A stretch of 64,000 nucleotides of DNA from [Clostridium] asparagiforme DSM 15981 (GCA_025149125.1 CP102272.1:4154001-4218000); one strand, 5' to 3'; positions 16,440 to 25,066 are shown, counted from the stretch's first letter. Made by a program: numbers and translations. Notes: a model not told the origin generated them from the letters alone.

Positions 16440-18002
16440 ATGATCAATCAGGTTGGACGTGAGATTCCCGACGAGCTGCTGGTCCGGTACGGGAAAAAGG
16501 GATTTGAGGGGTCCTATGCAAGGGACGACGAGGAGTACCGCAAAGCGGCTCCCACCGTGCGCGCCGTGGTGGACCCAAAACAGGAGAAACAAGTCGGCTC
16601 CATCCGGGAAGCATTGGAGAAATGCGGGCTGAAGGACGGCATGGTGCTCTCCTTCCACCACCATTTCCGGGACGGGGATTATATTGTCAATATGGTAATG
16701 GAGCAGGTAAACGCCATGGGCGTGAAGGATATCACCATCTGCGCCAGCTCCCTTGGGGCGGCCCATGATCCGGTGGCGGCGCTCATCGAAGAGGGCGTGG
16801 TCACGGGCATCCAGTCCTCCGGCGTCCGGGGCAAGATCGGCGAGGCCATCTCCTACGGCAAGCTGAAGACCCCGGCCATCATCCGCTCCCACGGCGGGCG
16901 GGTACGGGCCATCGAGGAGGGCGACGTGCACATCGACATCGCATTTATCGGCGCTCCCACCTCCGACGCCTTCGGAAATGCCAGGGGCGTTGGCGGAAAG
17001 AGCGACTGCGGCGTGCTCTCCTACTCTATGGTGGACGCCCGGTACGCGGATCGCGTGGTGGTGATCACCGACTGTCTGGTGCCCTTCCCCAACTTCCCGC
17101 CCAGCATCTCCATGGTGGACGTGGACTACGTGTGCGTGGTGGACGAGATCGGCAACCCGGCCAAGATCGTCAGCAATGCGGTGCGCATGACCAAGGATGT
17201 GCGGGAGCTGAAGATGGCGGAGTATTGTACCAGGCTCATTGAGCTGTCCCCATTTTTTAAGGACGGCTTCTCCTTCCAGACCGGCGCGGGCGGGGCTTCG
17301 CTGGCGGTCAACACCATGCTGCGGCCGATTATGGAGGAGAAAGATATCCATATGAGCTTTGCCATCGGCGGTATCACCAAGCCCATGTGCGATCTTCTGG
17401 ACGCGGGGCTGGTGCGCAATATTGTGGATGCGCAGGCCTTTGATCTGGGGGCGATTGAGTCCATTAAGAACAATCCGAGGCATTTTGAGATTTCTACTTC
17501 CGAGTACGCCAATCCCATGAACAAGGGGGCCTTTGTCAATAAGCTGGACTTTGTGATTCTGGGGGCGCTGGAGGTGGACGTGGACTACAACGTCAACGTG
17601 GTGACCGGCTCCGACGGAATCGTGCGCGGGGCTCCGGGAGGGCATCCCGACACGGCGGCCGGGTCGAACTGTTCCATTATTGTGGCCCCGCTGGTCCGCG
17701 GGCGCATTCCCACTGTCTGCGACAAGGTGGTGACGGTGGTGACGCCCGGGGAGGCGGTCGATATCGTGGTGACGGATTACGGCATCGCAATTAATCCCAG
17801 GCGGACGGATCTGATCGAGGCGTATAAGGGGTGCGGGCTTCCGATTTGTACCATTGAGGAGCTGCGGGATATCGCTTATTCCATTGTGGGAACGCCGGAT
17901 GAGATTCAGTTTAAGGACCGGGTTGTGGGGATTATTGAAAGCCGGGACGGGACGATTTTGGATGTGGTGAGGGAAATTAAGGAGTATGAGTTTGTGGAGT
18001 GA
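16440..18002 (+). CDS. citF: citrate lyase alpha subunit (citrate:acetyl-ACP transferase)
   Basis: A 520-residue CoA-transferase-fold protein. Residues 1-10 read MINQVGREIP; LSFHHHFRDGDYIVN, SLGAAHDPVAALIEEGVVTGIQSSG and SFQTGAGGASLAVN are typical of CitF. It exchanges the acetyl group on CitD for citrate. The gene starts 1 base after citE with GAGGGGG upstream. A strong terminator follows 120 bases downstream. The genes for the citrate lyase ligase (citC) and for prosthetic-group synthesis (citX, citG) are not in the window, so they must be elsewhere if the enzyme is active. Confidence 0.95.
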   Translation: MINQVGREIPDELLVRYGKKGFEGSYARDDEEYRKAAPTVRAVVDPKQEKQVGSIREALEKCGLKDGMVLSFHHHFRDGDYIVNMVMEQVNAMGVKDITICASSLGAAHDPVAALIEEGVVTGIQSSGVRGKIGEAISYGKLKTPAIIRSHGGRVRAIEEGDVHIDIAFIGAPTSDAFGNARGVGGKSDCGVLSYSMVDARYADRVVVITDCLVPFPNFPPSISMVDVDYVCVVDEIGNPAKIVSNAVRMTKDVRELKMAEYCTRLIELSPFFKDGFSFQTGAGGASLAVNTMLRPIMEEKDIHMSFAIGGITKPMCDLLDAGLVRNIVDAQAFDLGAIESIKNNPRHFEISTSEYANPMNKGAFVNKLDFVILGALEVDVDYNVNVVTGSDGIVRGAPGGHPDTAAGSNCSIIVAPLVRGRIPTVCDKVVTVVTPGEAVDIVVTDYGIAINPRRTDLIEAYKGCGLPICTIEELRDIAYSIVGTPDEIQFKDRVVGIIESRDGTILDVVREIKEYEFVE

Positions 18003-18120
18003 TTGGGGGAGGATGGGATTTTAGAATTTTAGTATTGTGAAACGGGATATACGATTGGATATATGGACCGAGGCGGCAGAACGCGGGGTATTGGGAGCGG
18101 GTGCGGCTGAGGTGAGACCG

Positions 18121-18168
18121 GGCCGGCCCTGCGAGAGGATCATTCGCATGGGCCGGCCTGTTTTATTT
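18121..18168 (+). terminator. intrinsic terminator after citDEF
   Basis: Long hairpin GGCCGGCCC/GGGCCGGCC with an inner TGCGA/TCGCA extension, followed by TGTTTTATTTGTTTT on the plus strand. The 18003-18120 leader to it shows no gene. Confidence 0.85.
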
Positions 18169-18216
18169 GTTTTGAGCAGCTTGTGTCCATTGAGATTCAT
18201 TGATCCTGATTAAGAC

Positions 18217-18825
18217 TTATTTCCAATAGGATTCGATTTTGCGGCTGATCCGGTCGGGGAGCGTCGTTTTTCCCGCCGCGCCGCTGAAGGCCACCCGCCC
18301 CATCCGGCTCATCCCAGCGTAATGGAAGAATTCATCCATGGCGCGCAGCGGCCCGCGGCTCTGGCCGAACAGCCAGGAGAAGGGCGCCGGGGTGTTGCAG
18401 GCGGTCAGGAGAAGGTAACGCTGACTCCGGGACAAGCGCGGCTGGGGCCTTGCGTTCCTCTCTCCCATGGCGGTTCCCAAAAGGCGGTCAAACATGTTTT
18501 TTACCGCGGCCGGGACATTGGCCCAGTAGGCGGGAGCGGCCAGAACTACGGCGTCGCAGGACTTTAAAAGCGCTGCGATCTCCTGGCTGTCGTCCTGGTG
18601 CGGGCAGCGGCCGGTCTCAATGCAAACGCGGCAGCCGCGGCAGAATGCGATGTTTTTCTCATACAGGTTGATGGTCTGTACCTGCCAGCCTGCGCGTTTT
18701 GCAGCGGATGTGGCGCAGCGGAGCATGGCGGCGGTAGAACCGCTTTCGTGGGGGCTGCCGAGGATAGCCAGGAGGGTTTTGGACGGGGAGGGAGATGTAG
18801 GTAGGGCGGAGTAATGATTGTTCAT
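18217..18825 (-). CDS. iron-sulfur flavoprotein-like NAD(P)H-dependent oxidoreductase
   Basis: A 202-residue flavodoxin-fold protein (NADPH-dependent FMN reductase group). LLAILGSPHESGSTAAML (residues 18-35) is the FMN phosphate loop. It is followed by C-x2-C-x2-C-x5-C (Cys62, 65, 68, 74), the compact cluster motif of archaeal and clostridial iron-sulfur flavoproteins. AAPAYWANVPAAVKNMFDRL is the usual isoalloxazine-side segment. It probably moves electrons from ferredoxin or NAD(P)H to quinones, O2 or peroxides. It follows a TetR gene on the same strand by 76 bases and is probably repressed by it through the operator upstream of that gene. Confidence 0.82.
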   Translation of the reverse strand: MNNHYSALPTSPSPSKTLLAILGSPHESGSTAAMLRCATSAAKRAGWQVQTINLYEKNIAFCRGCRVCIETGRCPHQDDSQEIAALLKSCDAVVLAAPAYWANVPAAVKNMFDRLLGTAMGERNARPQPRLSRSQRYLLLTACNTPAPFSWLFGQSRGPLRAMDEFFHYAGMSRMGRVAFSGAAGKTTLPDRISRKIESYWK

Positions 18826-18901
18826 GGCGGATTCCTTTCGATTTCACGTTTTGGGGGAATTAAAGTTTTGGCGACAGGGCGCTGATTACAGCCGGGACTA
18901 A

Positions 18902-19567
18902 TTAATCGCCGGACTCCGCTTCCCGGACCGGCTCCGCCGCGATGGACCGGTATAGCAGTTCGTAGCTGTAGTCCAGAAATTCACGCCTGGACCGCTTCAT
19001 CACAAGCTCAATGTATTCCGCCTTATCCGACGCCATCCGAATCAGGCCGGACAATCCGGCCCAGAACGCGAACACCGTGGGCAACACCTGAAGGTCGTGC
19101 CGGAACCTGCCGGCTCGGATTCCCTCCTCCAGCAGGCCGGCGATATCGCGGTTGATCGCCTCGCCCACCTCGAAGATCTCCTGCTCCACCGGCGGCATGT
19201 TCTGGGGTTCACCGGCGAAATCCAACGGTATCCGGCCCAGCGCGGACTCAAAATAATAGGGATACTGCTCCTGAAAGTTCTCCAGCGCCAAACAAATGCC
19301 CCGGTACTGCCTCTGCACGCCGTCCTCTCCGGCCAGCGCCTGACGGATCGAGTCATGAAGCAGCTCCATGCTGCGCAGGACCAGCAACCGGACGATCTCC
19401 TCTTTGTCCTGGAAATACACATACAGGGTGGCTTTGCTGTATCCCGCCTCCCTGGCAATGTCGTCCACGGTGACGGAGGTGACGCCGCGCTGGGAGAAAA
19501 GGCGCTGTGCGGCGTCGGAAATGCGGGCGCGGTGGGCGCTGGGGGGCTCTTTTTTTCTTCGGGCCAT
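18902..19567 (-). CDS. TetR/AcrR-family transcriptional regulator
   Basis: A 221-residue TetR protein. Residues 10-58 are the HTH domain (RISDAAQRLFSQRGV, then VDDIAREAGYSKATLYVYF, the family's recognition region). The rest is an all-helical ligand-binding and dimer domain that I cannot match to a known effector. It lies upstream of the iron-sulfur flavoprotein gene in the same direction. A perfect long palindrome 29 bases upstream of its start is its likely operator, so it is probably autoregulated. Confidence 0.92.
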   Translation of the reverse strand: MARRKKEPPSAHRARISDAAQRLFSQRGVTSVTVDDIAREAGYSKATLYVYFQDKEEIVRLLVLRSMELLHDSIRQALAGEDGVQRQYRGICLALENFQEQYPYYFESALGRIPLDFAGEPQNMPPVEQEIFEVGEAINRDIAGLLEEGIRAGRFRHDLQVLPTVFAFWAGLSGLIRMASDKAEYIELVMKRSRREFLDYSYELLYRSIAAEPVREAESGD

Positions 19568-19595
19568 GGGGGCTCCTTTCTGCTAAATTTAATTC

Positions 19596-19632
19596 ATACA
19601 ATTAATTAAACTATTAGTTTAATTAATTGTAT
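19596..19632. promoter_or_regulatory. 37-bp palindromic operator of the TetR gene
   Basis: Sixteen-base arms ATACAATTAATTAAAC and GTTTAATTAATTGTAT around a 5-base centre TATTA, a perfect dyad in the promoter region of the TetR gene. Dyads of this kind bind TetR dimers; the length suggests two dimers. Confidence 0.8.
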
Positions 19633-19946
19633 CACTGAATTTCTTATCCGTCAAGCTTGGCGTGCCAATCTTGATCGATTCTTGGTTCATTCGCCGCCTA
19701 TTTTATCGGCAGCAATATTTAATATTTACTCTATCTCGCAAATCAGTGTTTTTTTGGGGTGGGTAGGGGCATTTTACAACTTGGGCCTGATTGGAAGAAA
19801 AAAAGTCCCATACCCGGCGCGCTCATCACGCAGGGCACAGGACATTTTCAGGCCGGCTTTGCCAGCGCTTAAAAACGTTTGACCGAATCTGCCGTATTTT
19901 CCACACCGTTTCGCAGAATTTCGATCTCATTTTTCATCTGATGTAT
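19633..19946. other. intergenic region, no gene seen
   Basis: This stretch between the TetR operator and the end of the dehydrogenase gene has no open frame with a ribosome site on either strand. It contains one poly-T/poly-G stretch (about 19749-19770) and no clear terminator. Confidence 0.5.
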
Positions 19947-21104
19947 TTACATTTTCTCCAAGGTTTCAATTACATAGTCCGTAAATTCTATTGTGCTGGC
20001 ATCCTCGGGCATGGTGGTCAACACCACCCTGCGCTCCGTAATGGTACAGATATCCAGCGCTTCGTCCAGTTTTTTCTTGCGGTCGCCGTAACCGATGTGA
20101 GCCAACAACATTCCCACCGCCCGGATCAAGCTGCAGGGATCCGCGTACTCCCCTCTGCCGTGGCTGATCAGGTAGGGAGCGGTGCCGTGGATCGCCTCAA
20201 ACATAGCGTATTTGTTGCCCAGGTTGGAGGATGACGCGGTACCAAGGCCCCCCTGGTGCTCCGCCGCCACGTCGGTCACGATGTCGCCGTAGAGATTGGG
20301 CAGCACGATCACCTCGATGCCCTTGTTGAACTCCGGGTCCAGCATTTTTGCGCACATGGCGTCCACCAGGCGCTCCTGGATTTCGATCTCCGGGTACTCT
20401 TCACCGACTTTGCGCACAGCCTTGATGAAGTTGCCGTCCGCCAGCTTTACGATGTTGGCTTTTGTTACGATGGTCACGTTCTTCTTGCCGTTCTTTCTGG
20501 CGAATTCAAAGGCTGCACGGGCGATGCGCTCGCTGCCCTGTTTGGTTTGAACCTTGAAGTCCACGGCCAGATCCTCGTTCACTTGGATGCCCTTATTACC
20601 CCAAATGTACTCGCCCTCGATATTTTCACGGAAAAAGGTCCAGTCGATGTTCTTCTCCGGAATACGGATGGGGCGGACGGCGGCGAACAGCTCCAGACCG
20701 CGACGCAGCAGGCTGTTGGCGCTGACCAGATTGGGCCAGGGATCGCCCGCTCTGGGCGTCACCATAGGGCCTTTGAGCAGTACGTCGCACTGCCTGATCT
20801 CTTCAAATACCTCGTCCGGCAGGCTTTGGAGCCTTGCTGCGCGGTTCTCAATGGTCATGCCTTCGATGGGGCGCAGTACAATTCTCCCGGAGGCAACCTC
20901 CTCCTTCATCAGAGTTTTCAGAACCCGGATGGCCTGCTCCATGATGATCGGGCCGATGCCGTCGCCGGGCAGGATGCCCACCACGATTTTTTCCATTTTG
21001 GAAAAATCCTTTACTTCGTTGTCCGCCTTCATCCGCTCGATTCGCTGATACTCTTCTGCAATCAGTTCCCCAAATTTCTGCTTTGCAAGTTCAATGCTTT
21101 CCAC
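19947..21104 (-). CDS. isocitrate/isopropylmalate dehydrogenase-family decarboxylating dehydrogenase
   Basis: A 385-residue beta-decarboxylating dehydrogenase. GILPGDGIGPIIM opens the fold near residue 43; SANSLLRRGLELFAAVRPIR carries the substrate Ser/Asn and Arg residues of isocitrate-type enzymes. NLYGDIVTDVAAEHQGGLGTASSSNLG carries metal-binding Asp residues, and EAIHGTAPYL is the cofactor loop. Compared with LeuB, the SANSLLRRG segment favours isocitrate (or homoisocitrate-like) as substrate. The start is GTG with GGAGGGG about 9 bases upstream. It would convert isocitrate to 2-oxoglutarate, next to the citrate genes. A 40-residue N-terminal helical extension precedes the catalytic fold. 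Confidence 0.85.
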   Translation of the reverse strand: MESIELAKQKFGELIAEEYQRIERMKADNEVKDFSKMEKIVVGILPGDGIGPIIMEQAIRVLKTLMKEEVASGRIVLRPIEGMTIENRAARLQSLPDEVFEEIRQCDVLLKGPMVTPRAGDPWPNLVSANSLLRRGLELFAAVRPIRIPEKNIDWTFFRENIEGEYIWGNKGIQVNEDLAVDFKVQTKQGSERIARAAFEFARKNGKKNVTIVTKANIVKLADGNFIKAVRKVGEEYPEIEIQERLVDAMCAKMLDPEFNKGIEVIVLPNLYGDIVTDVAAEHQGGLGTASSSNLGNKYAMFEAIHGTAPYLISHGRGEYADPCSLIRAVGMLLAHIGYGDRKKKLDEALDICTITERRVVLTTMPEDASTIEFTDYVIETLEKM

Positions 21105-21214
21105 TTTTTTACCCCTCCTGTGTGTTTACTTTTTTGATGGCTTTAGTATAGCGCAGGAATTGGTATATGAAAAATACATTTTTGTCCTGTTGGGATATAG
21201 GGAAAATGCAGATG

Positions 21215-21374
21215 ATTGGTGGCGTGTATTTTGTGGCGTGTTGATAGTATATTGGGGGGCGTATTGGGACGCATTGGGGGGCGCATTGAGGCACTTTGGT
21301 GGCGCATTGGCGGCTCATTGGGGCGCTTTGGTGGCGTATTGGCGGCGCATTGGGGCACTTTGGCGGCTCATTGC
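21215..21374. repeat. degenerate GC-rich tandem repeat, about 12-bp unit
   Basis: About a dozen imperfect copies of a GGCGCATTGGGG-like unit (variants GGCGTATTGG, GGCTCATTGGGG, GGCACTTTGGTGG) lie between the isocitrate-type dehydrogenase promoter region and the 3' end of the double-HTH LysR gene. Frames through it give Pro- or Gly/Trp-rich peptides without a start signal, so it is treated as non-coding. Confidence 0.7.
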
Positions 21375-21398
21375 CAGATGACGTGCCAGATGTATTCC

Positions 21399-22829
21399 TC
21401 ACGCGCTGTGATCTGCCAGGCAATCCCCAAGTATCCGCAAAAACTCCCGGGCGCTGCGGGACAGCCCGCCCTTTTTCGGGTAAGCGGCCACCAACTGCCA
21501 GGAGGCTCCCAAACTCTCATCCAGCTGAAAACAGGCCAACCCCTCCATACCGGAATACAAGGTCAGATAGGATCCGGGCAGAAAGGTCACCCCCAGCCCT
21601 GCTGCGGCCAGCCGCTTGGCCGTCTCCATACTCTTGGTCTCAAAGCGGATATCCGGTGCGATCCCACATGTTTCCAGAATCTGATCCGCCACCTGCCGCA
21701 ATTTCTGGCCTCTGGCCACCATGATAAAGGGCGCGTTCCTGAGCGGCTGCAAGTCCTCCGCCAACAGTTTTCTCCCCTCCGGGAAACCAAACCGACCAGT
21801 CATTCCACCCGGAATCACCAGATAAAATGGATCGTCAAAAAACGCCTCGTAGGCCAGCGCTGCATTTTCCTCCTGAAAATGCATGATGCTGAAATCGGTC
21901 TTGTCCGCCAACAGCAGCCGGTCCAGCTCCATCGAATTATTTTCCCGGAAACGAACCCGGATACCGGGATACTGCGCGGAAAAAGCCGGAAGCACCATGG
22001 GCAAAAGATATGCGCCCAGATTCTGCGGTACGCCAAAGGTGATGGTTCCGCGCTTCATGTCCTGGAATTCCTCCACTGTGAGCTCCAGACGGCGGTACAG
22101 GCCGCGAATAGCGTACAGCCTGTCTAACAGTGCCTGTCCTTCCGCCGTGGCCTCTACACCCCTGCTGGTGCGTTTAAAGATCGTCAGGCCGAATTCCGCC
22201 TCTACCTGCCGGAGGACCTGGCTCAGGGACGGTTGGGCAATGTAAAGCTCAGACGCTGCTCGGGAAATGGAGCCACAGTCACGGATGGTCAGAAGGTAGC
22301 AGATCTCCTGCTCGGTTAGGTTGGATCCTGCTGGGCAGGCGGGTAATGCTTTGGTACCGGGCAATGCCTCGCTGTCGGGCAATACCTCGCTGCCGGGTAA
22401 TGCCTCGTTGCCAGGCAATGCCTCCTTGCCGGGCAAAGCCTCGCTACCGGGCAATACCTCGCTACCAGGTAGCGCCTCACCGCTGGGCAATACCTCCTTG
22501 CCAGATAGCGCCTCACCGCAGGGTAATACCTCGTTGTCAGATAGCGCCTCACCGCTGGACAATACCTCGTTGCCAGGTAGCGCCTCACCACCGGACAACA
22601 CTCCGCAGCTTCTAACAATTTCCTCCATAATTCCCAGCACTGCCTCTCCCTCCGGAGTTGTCCTCAACCCCTCCGGGGTCCGCCGGAATAAGCGGACATT
22701 GAAGTCCTGTTCCATTTTCTTCAGCGTCCTGGCCATGGTAGACGCATCTTTTCCCAGAAGCTCTGCTCCGCCCCGGATGCTTCCAGTCTCTGCGATGGCT
22801 GTAATGTAGCGCAGTTGTTTCCCGTTCAC
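21399..22829 (-). CDS. LysR-family regulator with two HTH domains joined by hexapeptide repeats
   Basis: A 476-residue protein, about 170 longer than a normal LysR. Residues 1-70 form one LysR-type HTH (LRYITAIAETGSIRGGAELL, with a wing VRLFRRTPEGLRTTPEG). Residues 77-166 are 15 repeats of the type x-L-P-G-x-E (ALPGNE, VLPSGE, ALPGSE). Residues 170-235 are a second complete HTH (GSISRAASELYIAQPSLSQVLRQVE), and 255-470 the effector-binding domain. The frame is open throughout and the DNA repeats keep the frame. A TTGAGC-N17-TATAAT promoter lies 127-155 bases upstream. The second HTH plus effector domain alone would be a complete LysR protein; the first HTH looks like an added copy. Target unknown. 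Confidence 0.85.
   Translation of the reverse strand: MNGKQLRYITAIAETGSIRGGAELLGKDASTMARTLKKMEQDFNVRLFRRTPEGLRTTPEGEAVLGIMEEIVRSCGVLSGGEALPGNEVLSSGEALSDNEVLPCGEALSGKEVLPSGEALPGSEVLPGSEALPGKEALPGNEALPGSEVLPDSEALPGTKALPACPAGSNLTEQEICYLLTIRDCGSISRAASELYIAQPSLSQVLRQVEAEFGLTIFKRTSRGVEATAEGQALLDRLYAIRGLYRRLELTVEEFQDMKRGTITFGVPQNLGAYLLPMVLPAFSAQYPGIRVRFRENNSMELDRLLLADKTDFSIMHFQEENAALAYEAFFDDPFYLVIPGGMTGRFGFPEGRKLLAEDLQPLRNAPFIMVARGQKLRQVADQILETCGIAPDIRFETKSMETAKRLAAAGLGVTFLPGSYLTLYSGMEGLACFQLDESLGASWQLVAAYPKKGGLSRSAREFLRILGDCLADHSA
22332..22601. repeat. 15 x 18-bp coding tandem repeat
   Basis: In-frame 18-bp units inside the LysR gene encode the hexapeptides. Units differ at third positions and at a few second-position sites. 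Slippage would change linker length without breaking the frame. Confidence 0.85.
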
Positions 22830-22955
22830 TCCAATGACCTCCCTTGGCTTTGATCACAAAATGTGGAGAAGGTAAATGTTGCAGCCGGAGTGGCAATACA
22901 GTATTTTTGAAACGTGAGTGTTTTCAGTCCGGTTGCGTTTTGCTTAATTATAGAT

Positions 22956-22984
22956 ATTATAGACGGCTTTGAGATGTTGCTCAA
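22956..22984 (-). promoter_or_regulatory. promoter of the double-HTH LysR gene
   Basis: Minus strand TTGAGC, 17-base spacer, TATAAT. The -10 lies in the motif TAGATATTATAG, which recurs at 49831-49842. No open frame with a start signal is seen in the rest of 22830-23298. Confidence 0.6.
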
Positions 22985-23121
22985 GCGTTTTAGGTGTTGG
23001 TTTGTGAGTTGTGTTGATATTTTGCGATATGGGAGCCTTTATTTGTTGTGGGAGCTGGAGAAAGTCAAGAATTTGACGACGATTCTCCATAATTATTTTC
23101 TGAAATCATCGTTTAAGGAAG

Positions 23122-23164
23122 AAAAATCGCCTGCACGGCTGCTGTTAAGCTGCCAATGCAGGCG
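23122..23164 (-). terminator. intrinsic terminator
   Basis: Stem CGCCTGCA/TGCAGGCG with a 21-base loop, followed on the minus strand by ATTTTTC. It lies 135 bases after the stop of the recombinase-like gene. Confidence 0.65.
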
Positions 23165-23298
23165 GTGTATGGTTGAATACAGATCGATGATCATATGACC
23201 GACGAGGCTATAAAAATTTCTGTGTCTTTCGACCGACAGATCAGCATTTCTGCAAACGGCCGAAAATGCTTTGCGCCGCCTGATTTACTTCGCTACCA

Positions 23299-24036
23299 CT
23301 ATTTATTAAATTTGTCCTCCAACGTATAGACAGCCGCCCCAAAGGCCACCACATGGGACAGACTTCTCGGACTCACCTTCTCCTCATCCACTTTCGCTTC
23401 TCTGCACAACTTTTTTAAACTCTTGTGAATCGCCACACGATCCCAGCATTTTCCTGAACGGCTTATAAAAATAGGGCCTTCCAAAATCTTGGCGCTTTCA
23501 GCGAATCCCCCCAGCTCCTGCCTCAGCTGGTCAGGAATCACCACGATCTTCCGATGGTTTCCCCGCGGAACCGCAATGTATCCATCTCTGACCGCTTCCA
23601 CCGTAACATACCGGTGTTCGCTGACATTGATCTTAGTCTGCGCCAAAACCTGCATGAGATAATACAGGCGCAAATTATCATGCCGTTTGGCAGCCCTCAG
23701 CAACCGCTTGTATTCCAAAACCGTCATTTCCTTTCCAGCATCCACAACACGGCTCCGGTCCACGCGGGGCGTCGCCATTTGGAGATCCCAGCCGGCAAAC
23801 TTAAAAAAAGTATTGACCGCCACGATCTTGGAGCAGGCTCCCCGTAAGGTATAATGATCCAACAAATACTGCCGGTACGTTTCACACAATCCTTCGTCAA
23901 TCGTTTTCCCCTTCTGGTATTCACAGAATTGGGCCAGATCCCCTCTGTATTTCTGGTATGTCGCCTTAGAATAGCCAGACTTTGCAAGATAATGGTTATA
24001 TTGACTTAAAAGCTCGGGAGTAATGGTATAATTCAT
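23299..24036 (-). CDS. tyrosine-recombinase-like protein without catalytic residues
   Basis: A 245-residue protein with the phage-integrase fold: SAM-like core-binding domain at residues 5-85 (YHLAKSGYSKATYQKY region) and a shortened catalytic domain from 100. The first catalytic Arg is Asn137 (K-I-N-V-S-E-H where active enzymes have G-I-R-V-S-E-L). In box II the Arg is Ser227 (S-L-S-H). The protein ends 17 residues after box II, before the G-H and nucleophile Tyr region. It aligns without gaps with the protein at 48921-49688, which has the same losses, so the inactive form is conserved. It may bind DNA as a regulator or partner (inference). A vanZ gene lies just upstream. Confidence 0.85.
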   Translation of the reverse strand: MNYTITPELLSQYNHYLAKSGYSKATYQKYRGDLAQFCEYQKGKTIDEGLCETYRQYLLDHYTLRGACSKIVAVNTFFKFAGWDLQMATPRVDRSRVVDAGKEMTVLEYKRLLRAAKRHDNLRLYYLMQVLAQTKINVSEHRYVTVEAVRDGYIAVPRGNHRKIVVIPDQLRQELGGFAESAKILEGPIFISRSGKCWDRVAIHKSLKKLCREAKVDEEKVSPRSLSHVVAFGAAVYTLEDKFNK

Positions 24037-24163
24037 AACGTTTTATCCACACTTTCATGGAAATAATTATATTTGTGACATAACTTGCCGCTTTTTCAAC
24101 ATAATATATTGTATTCCTGAAAATATGGCAGAACCGTTACAACCGTTACAGAAAGGACCTGCT

Positions 24164-24310
24164 ATGATTATTTTTTTATTATTTTTTTTACTGAGCCTGA
24201 TTTTCCTGCTATGCTGTGCCGCCCGCGTTAAGATTCCTTACGATCAGATCGTGGACGACCAACAGCAGCTTTTATTTTTGAGCCAATATAAAAAAGCATC
24301 CAACCGATAA
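24164..24310 (+). CDS. small single-pass membrane protein, 48 aa
   Basis: The ATG at 24164 has AAAGGA 8 bases upstream. Residues 2-18 are strongly hydrophobic (IIFLLFFLLSLIFLLCC), followed by a charged tail (IPYDQIVDDQQQ, LSQYKK). Its 3' part overlaps the 3' end of the vanZ gene on the other strand. It is too short to classify; the ribosome site and membrane-plus-tail design favour a real gene. Confidence 0.5.
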   Translation: MIIFLLFFLLSLIFLLCCAARVKIPYDQIVDDQQQLLFLSQYKKASNR

Positions 24311-24788
24311 ACGCCCCCGCCACATTTGCCAGCACGTCATCTGTCTGGCAGTGGCCTCGCTGCGTCAAAAACTGCGCCGTCTCCAAAGCAACGCTGCAGG
24401 CCAGGGTAATGGACAGGCATTTTGCCAGCGTCCGCAAGGAGGACTTTCCCGGCCACAGGGCGGGGAGAAGTATGCCTAGCGGGATGGTCATGAGGATGTT
24501 TTCGATTACATACGCATGAGACTGTAGAGTCGTCCCCCAAGTGGCACCAGGGATCAGGCTGATGGTGCTGCGGGAGCCTGGTGGGCGGGAGAAGAAGGCG
24601 AATTGGAGGGTGGTGTAGGCGTAGGTGAGGAGGAGGAAAAGGTGGAATAGGCGATGGAGGGATTTTGGGGGATGAAAGTGGTGAGGGGTAAAGAAAAGGT
24701 AGATGAGGGTTAGGGCAGCGGCGAAGAGCATGGCGATGGGGAGGTAAATTATGGGAGTTTTTAAGTCGTTAAAGAGGATGGATAGCAT
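24228..24788 (-). CDS. VanZ-like membrane protein
   Basis: A 186-residue protein with about five predicted membrane segments. The VanZ-type features are an early TTLQFAFFSRP region, ENILMTIPLGILLPALWP, ALETAQFLTQRGHCQTDDVLANVAGAFIGWML; the last stretch is the family's best conserved part (E-x2-Q and D-D-V-x-N). The ATG at 24788 follows AAGGAG; a longer frame lacks a ribosome site. VanZ proteins are tied to teicoplanin tolerance and envelope traits, but the molecular role is not settled. It sits upstream of the inactive recombinase on the same strand. Confidence 0.82.
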   Translation of the reverse strand: MLSILFNDLKTPIIYLPIAMLFAAALTLIYLFFTPHHFHPPKSLHRLFHLFLLLTYAYTTLQFAFFSRPPGSRSTISLIPGATWGTTLQSHAYVIENILMTIPLGILLPALWPGKSSLRTLAKCLSITLACSVALETAQFLTQRGHCQTDDVLANVAGAFIGWMLFYIGSKIKAAVGRPRSDRKES

Positions 24789-25066
24789 GATAGGAAACTC
24801 CTTGTTTATTCCGGGGCTCAAGCCCCCTGTCCGGACATCGAGAGCCGCCGTTCCAAAAAATAGGAGCCACTGATTCCGGTAATTCAGAGCCACTACGGGC
24901 TCTGTTACATTTAGAGTATGTGAAGAAAAGTCTGTAAATCCGATCTTCTATGATAATAACTGGGCTGAAAGTACCTTTCGGGATATTCGGCCCTTGTTTT
25001 ATTTAGTATCCTTTATACTGTATATCCATACACTGGTGTGAATACAGATAAAAGAAGGTCACCATT

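Noticed and set aside
16338..17645. 435-codon minus-strand open frame opposite citE/citF
   Set aside because: It is the antisense shadow of the GC-rich citF gene; composition is His/Gly/Asp-rich and has no ribosome site or domain.
20256..21137. 293-codon plus-strand frame opposite the isocitrate-type dehydrogenase
   Set aside because: Antisense shadow of a strongly supported gene; no start signal, residues are typical of reversed third-position G/C.
21215..21374. CRISPR-like array
   Set aside because: Units are about 12 bp, degenerate and contiguous with no unique spacers.
22321..22809. 162-codon plus-strand repetitive frame
   Set aside because: The 18-bp repeat keeps several frames open on both strands; only the minus-strand LysR frame contains real domains.
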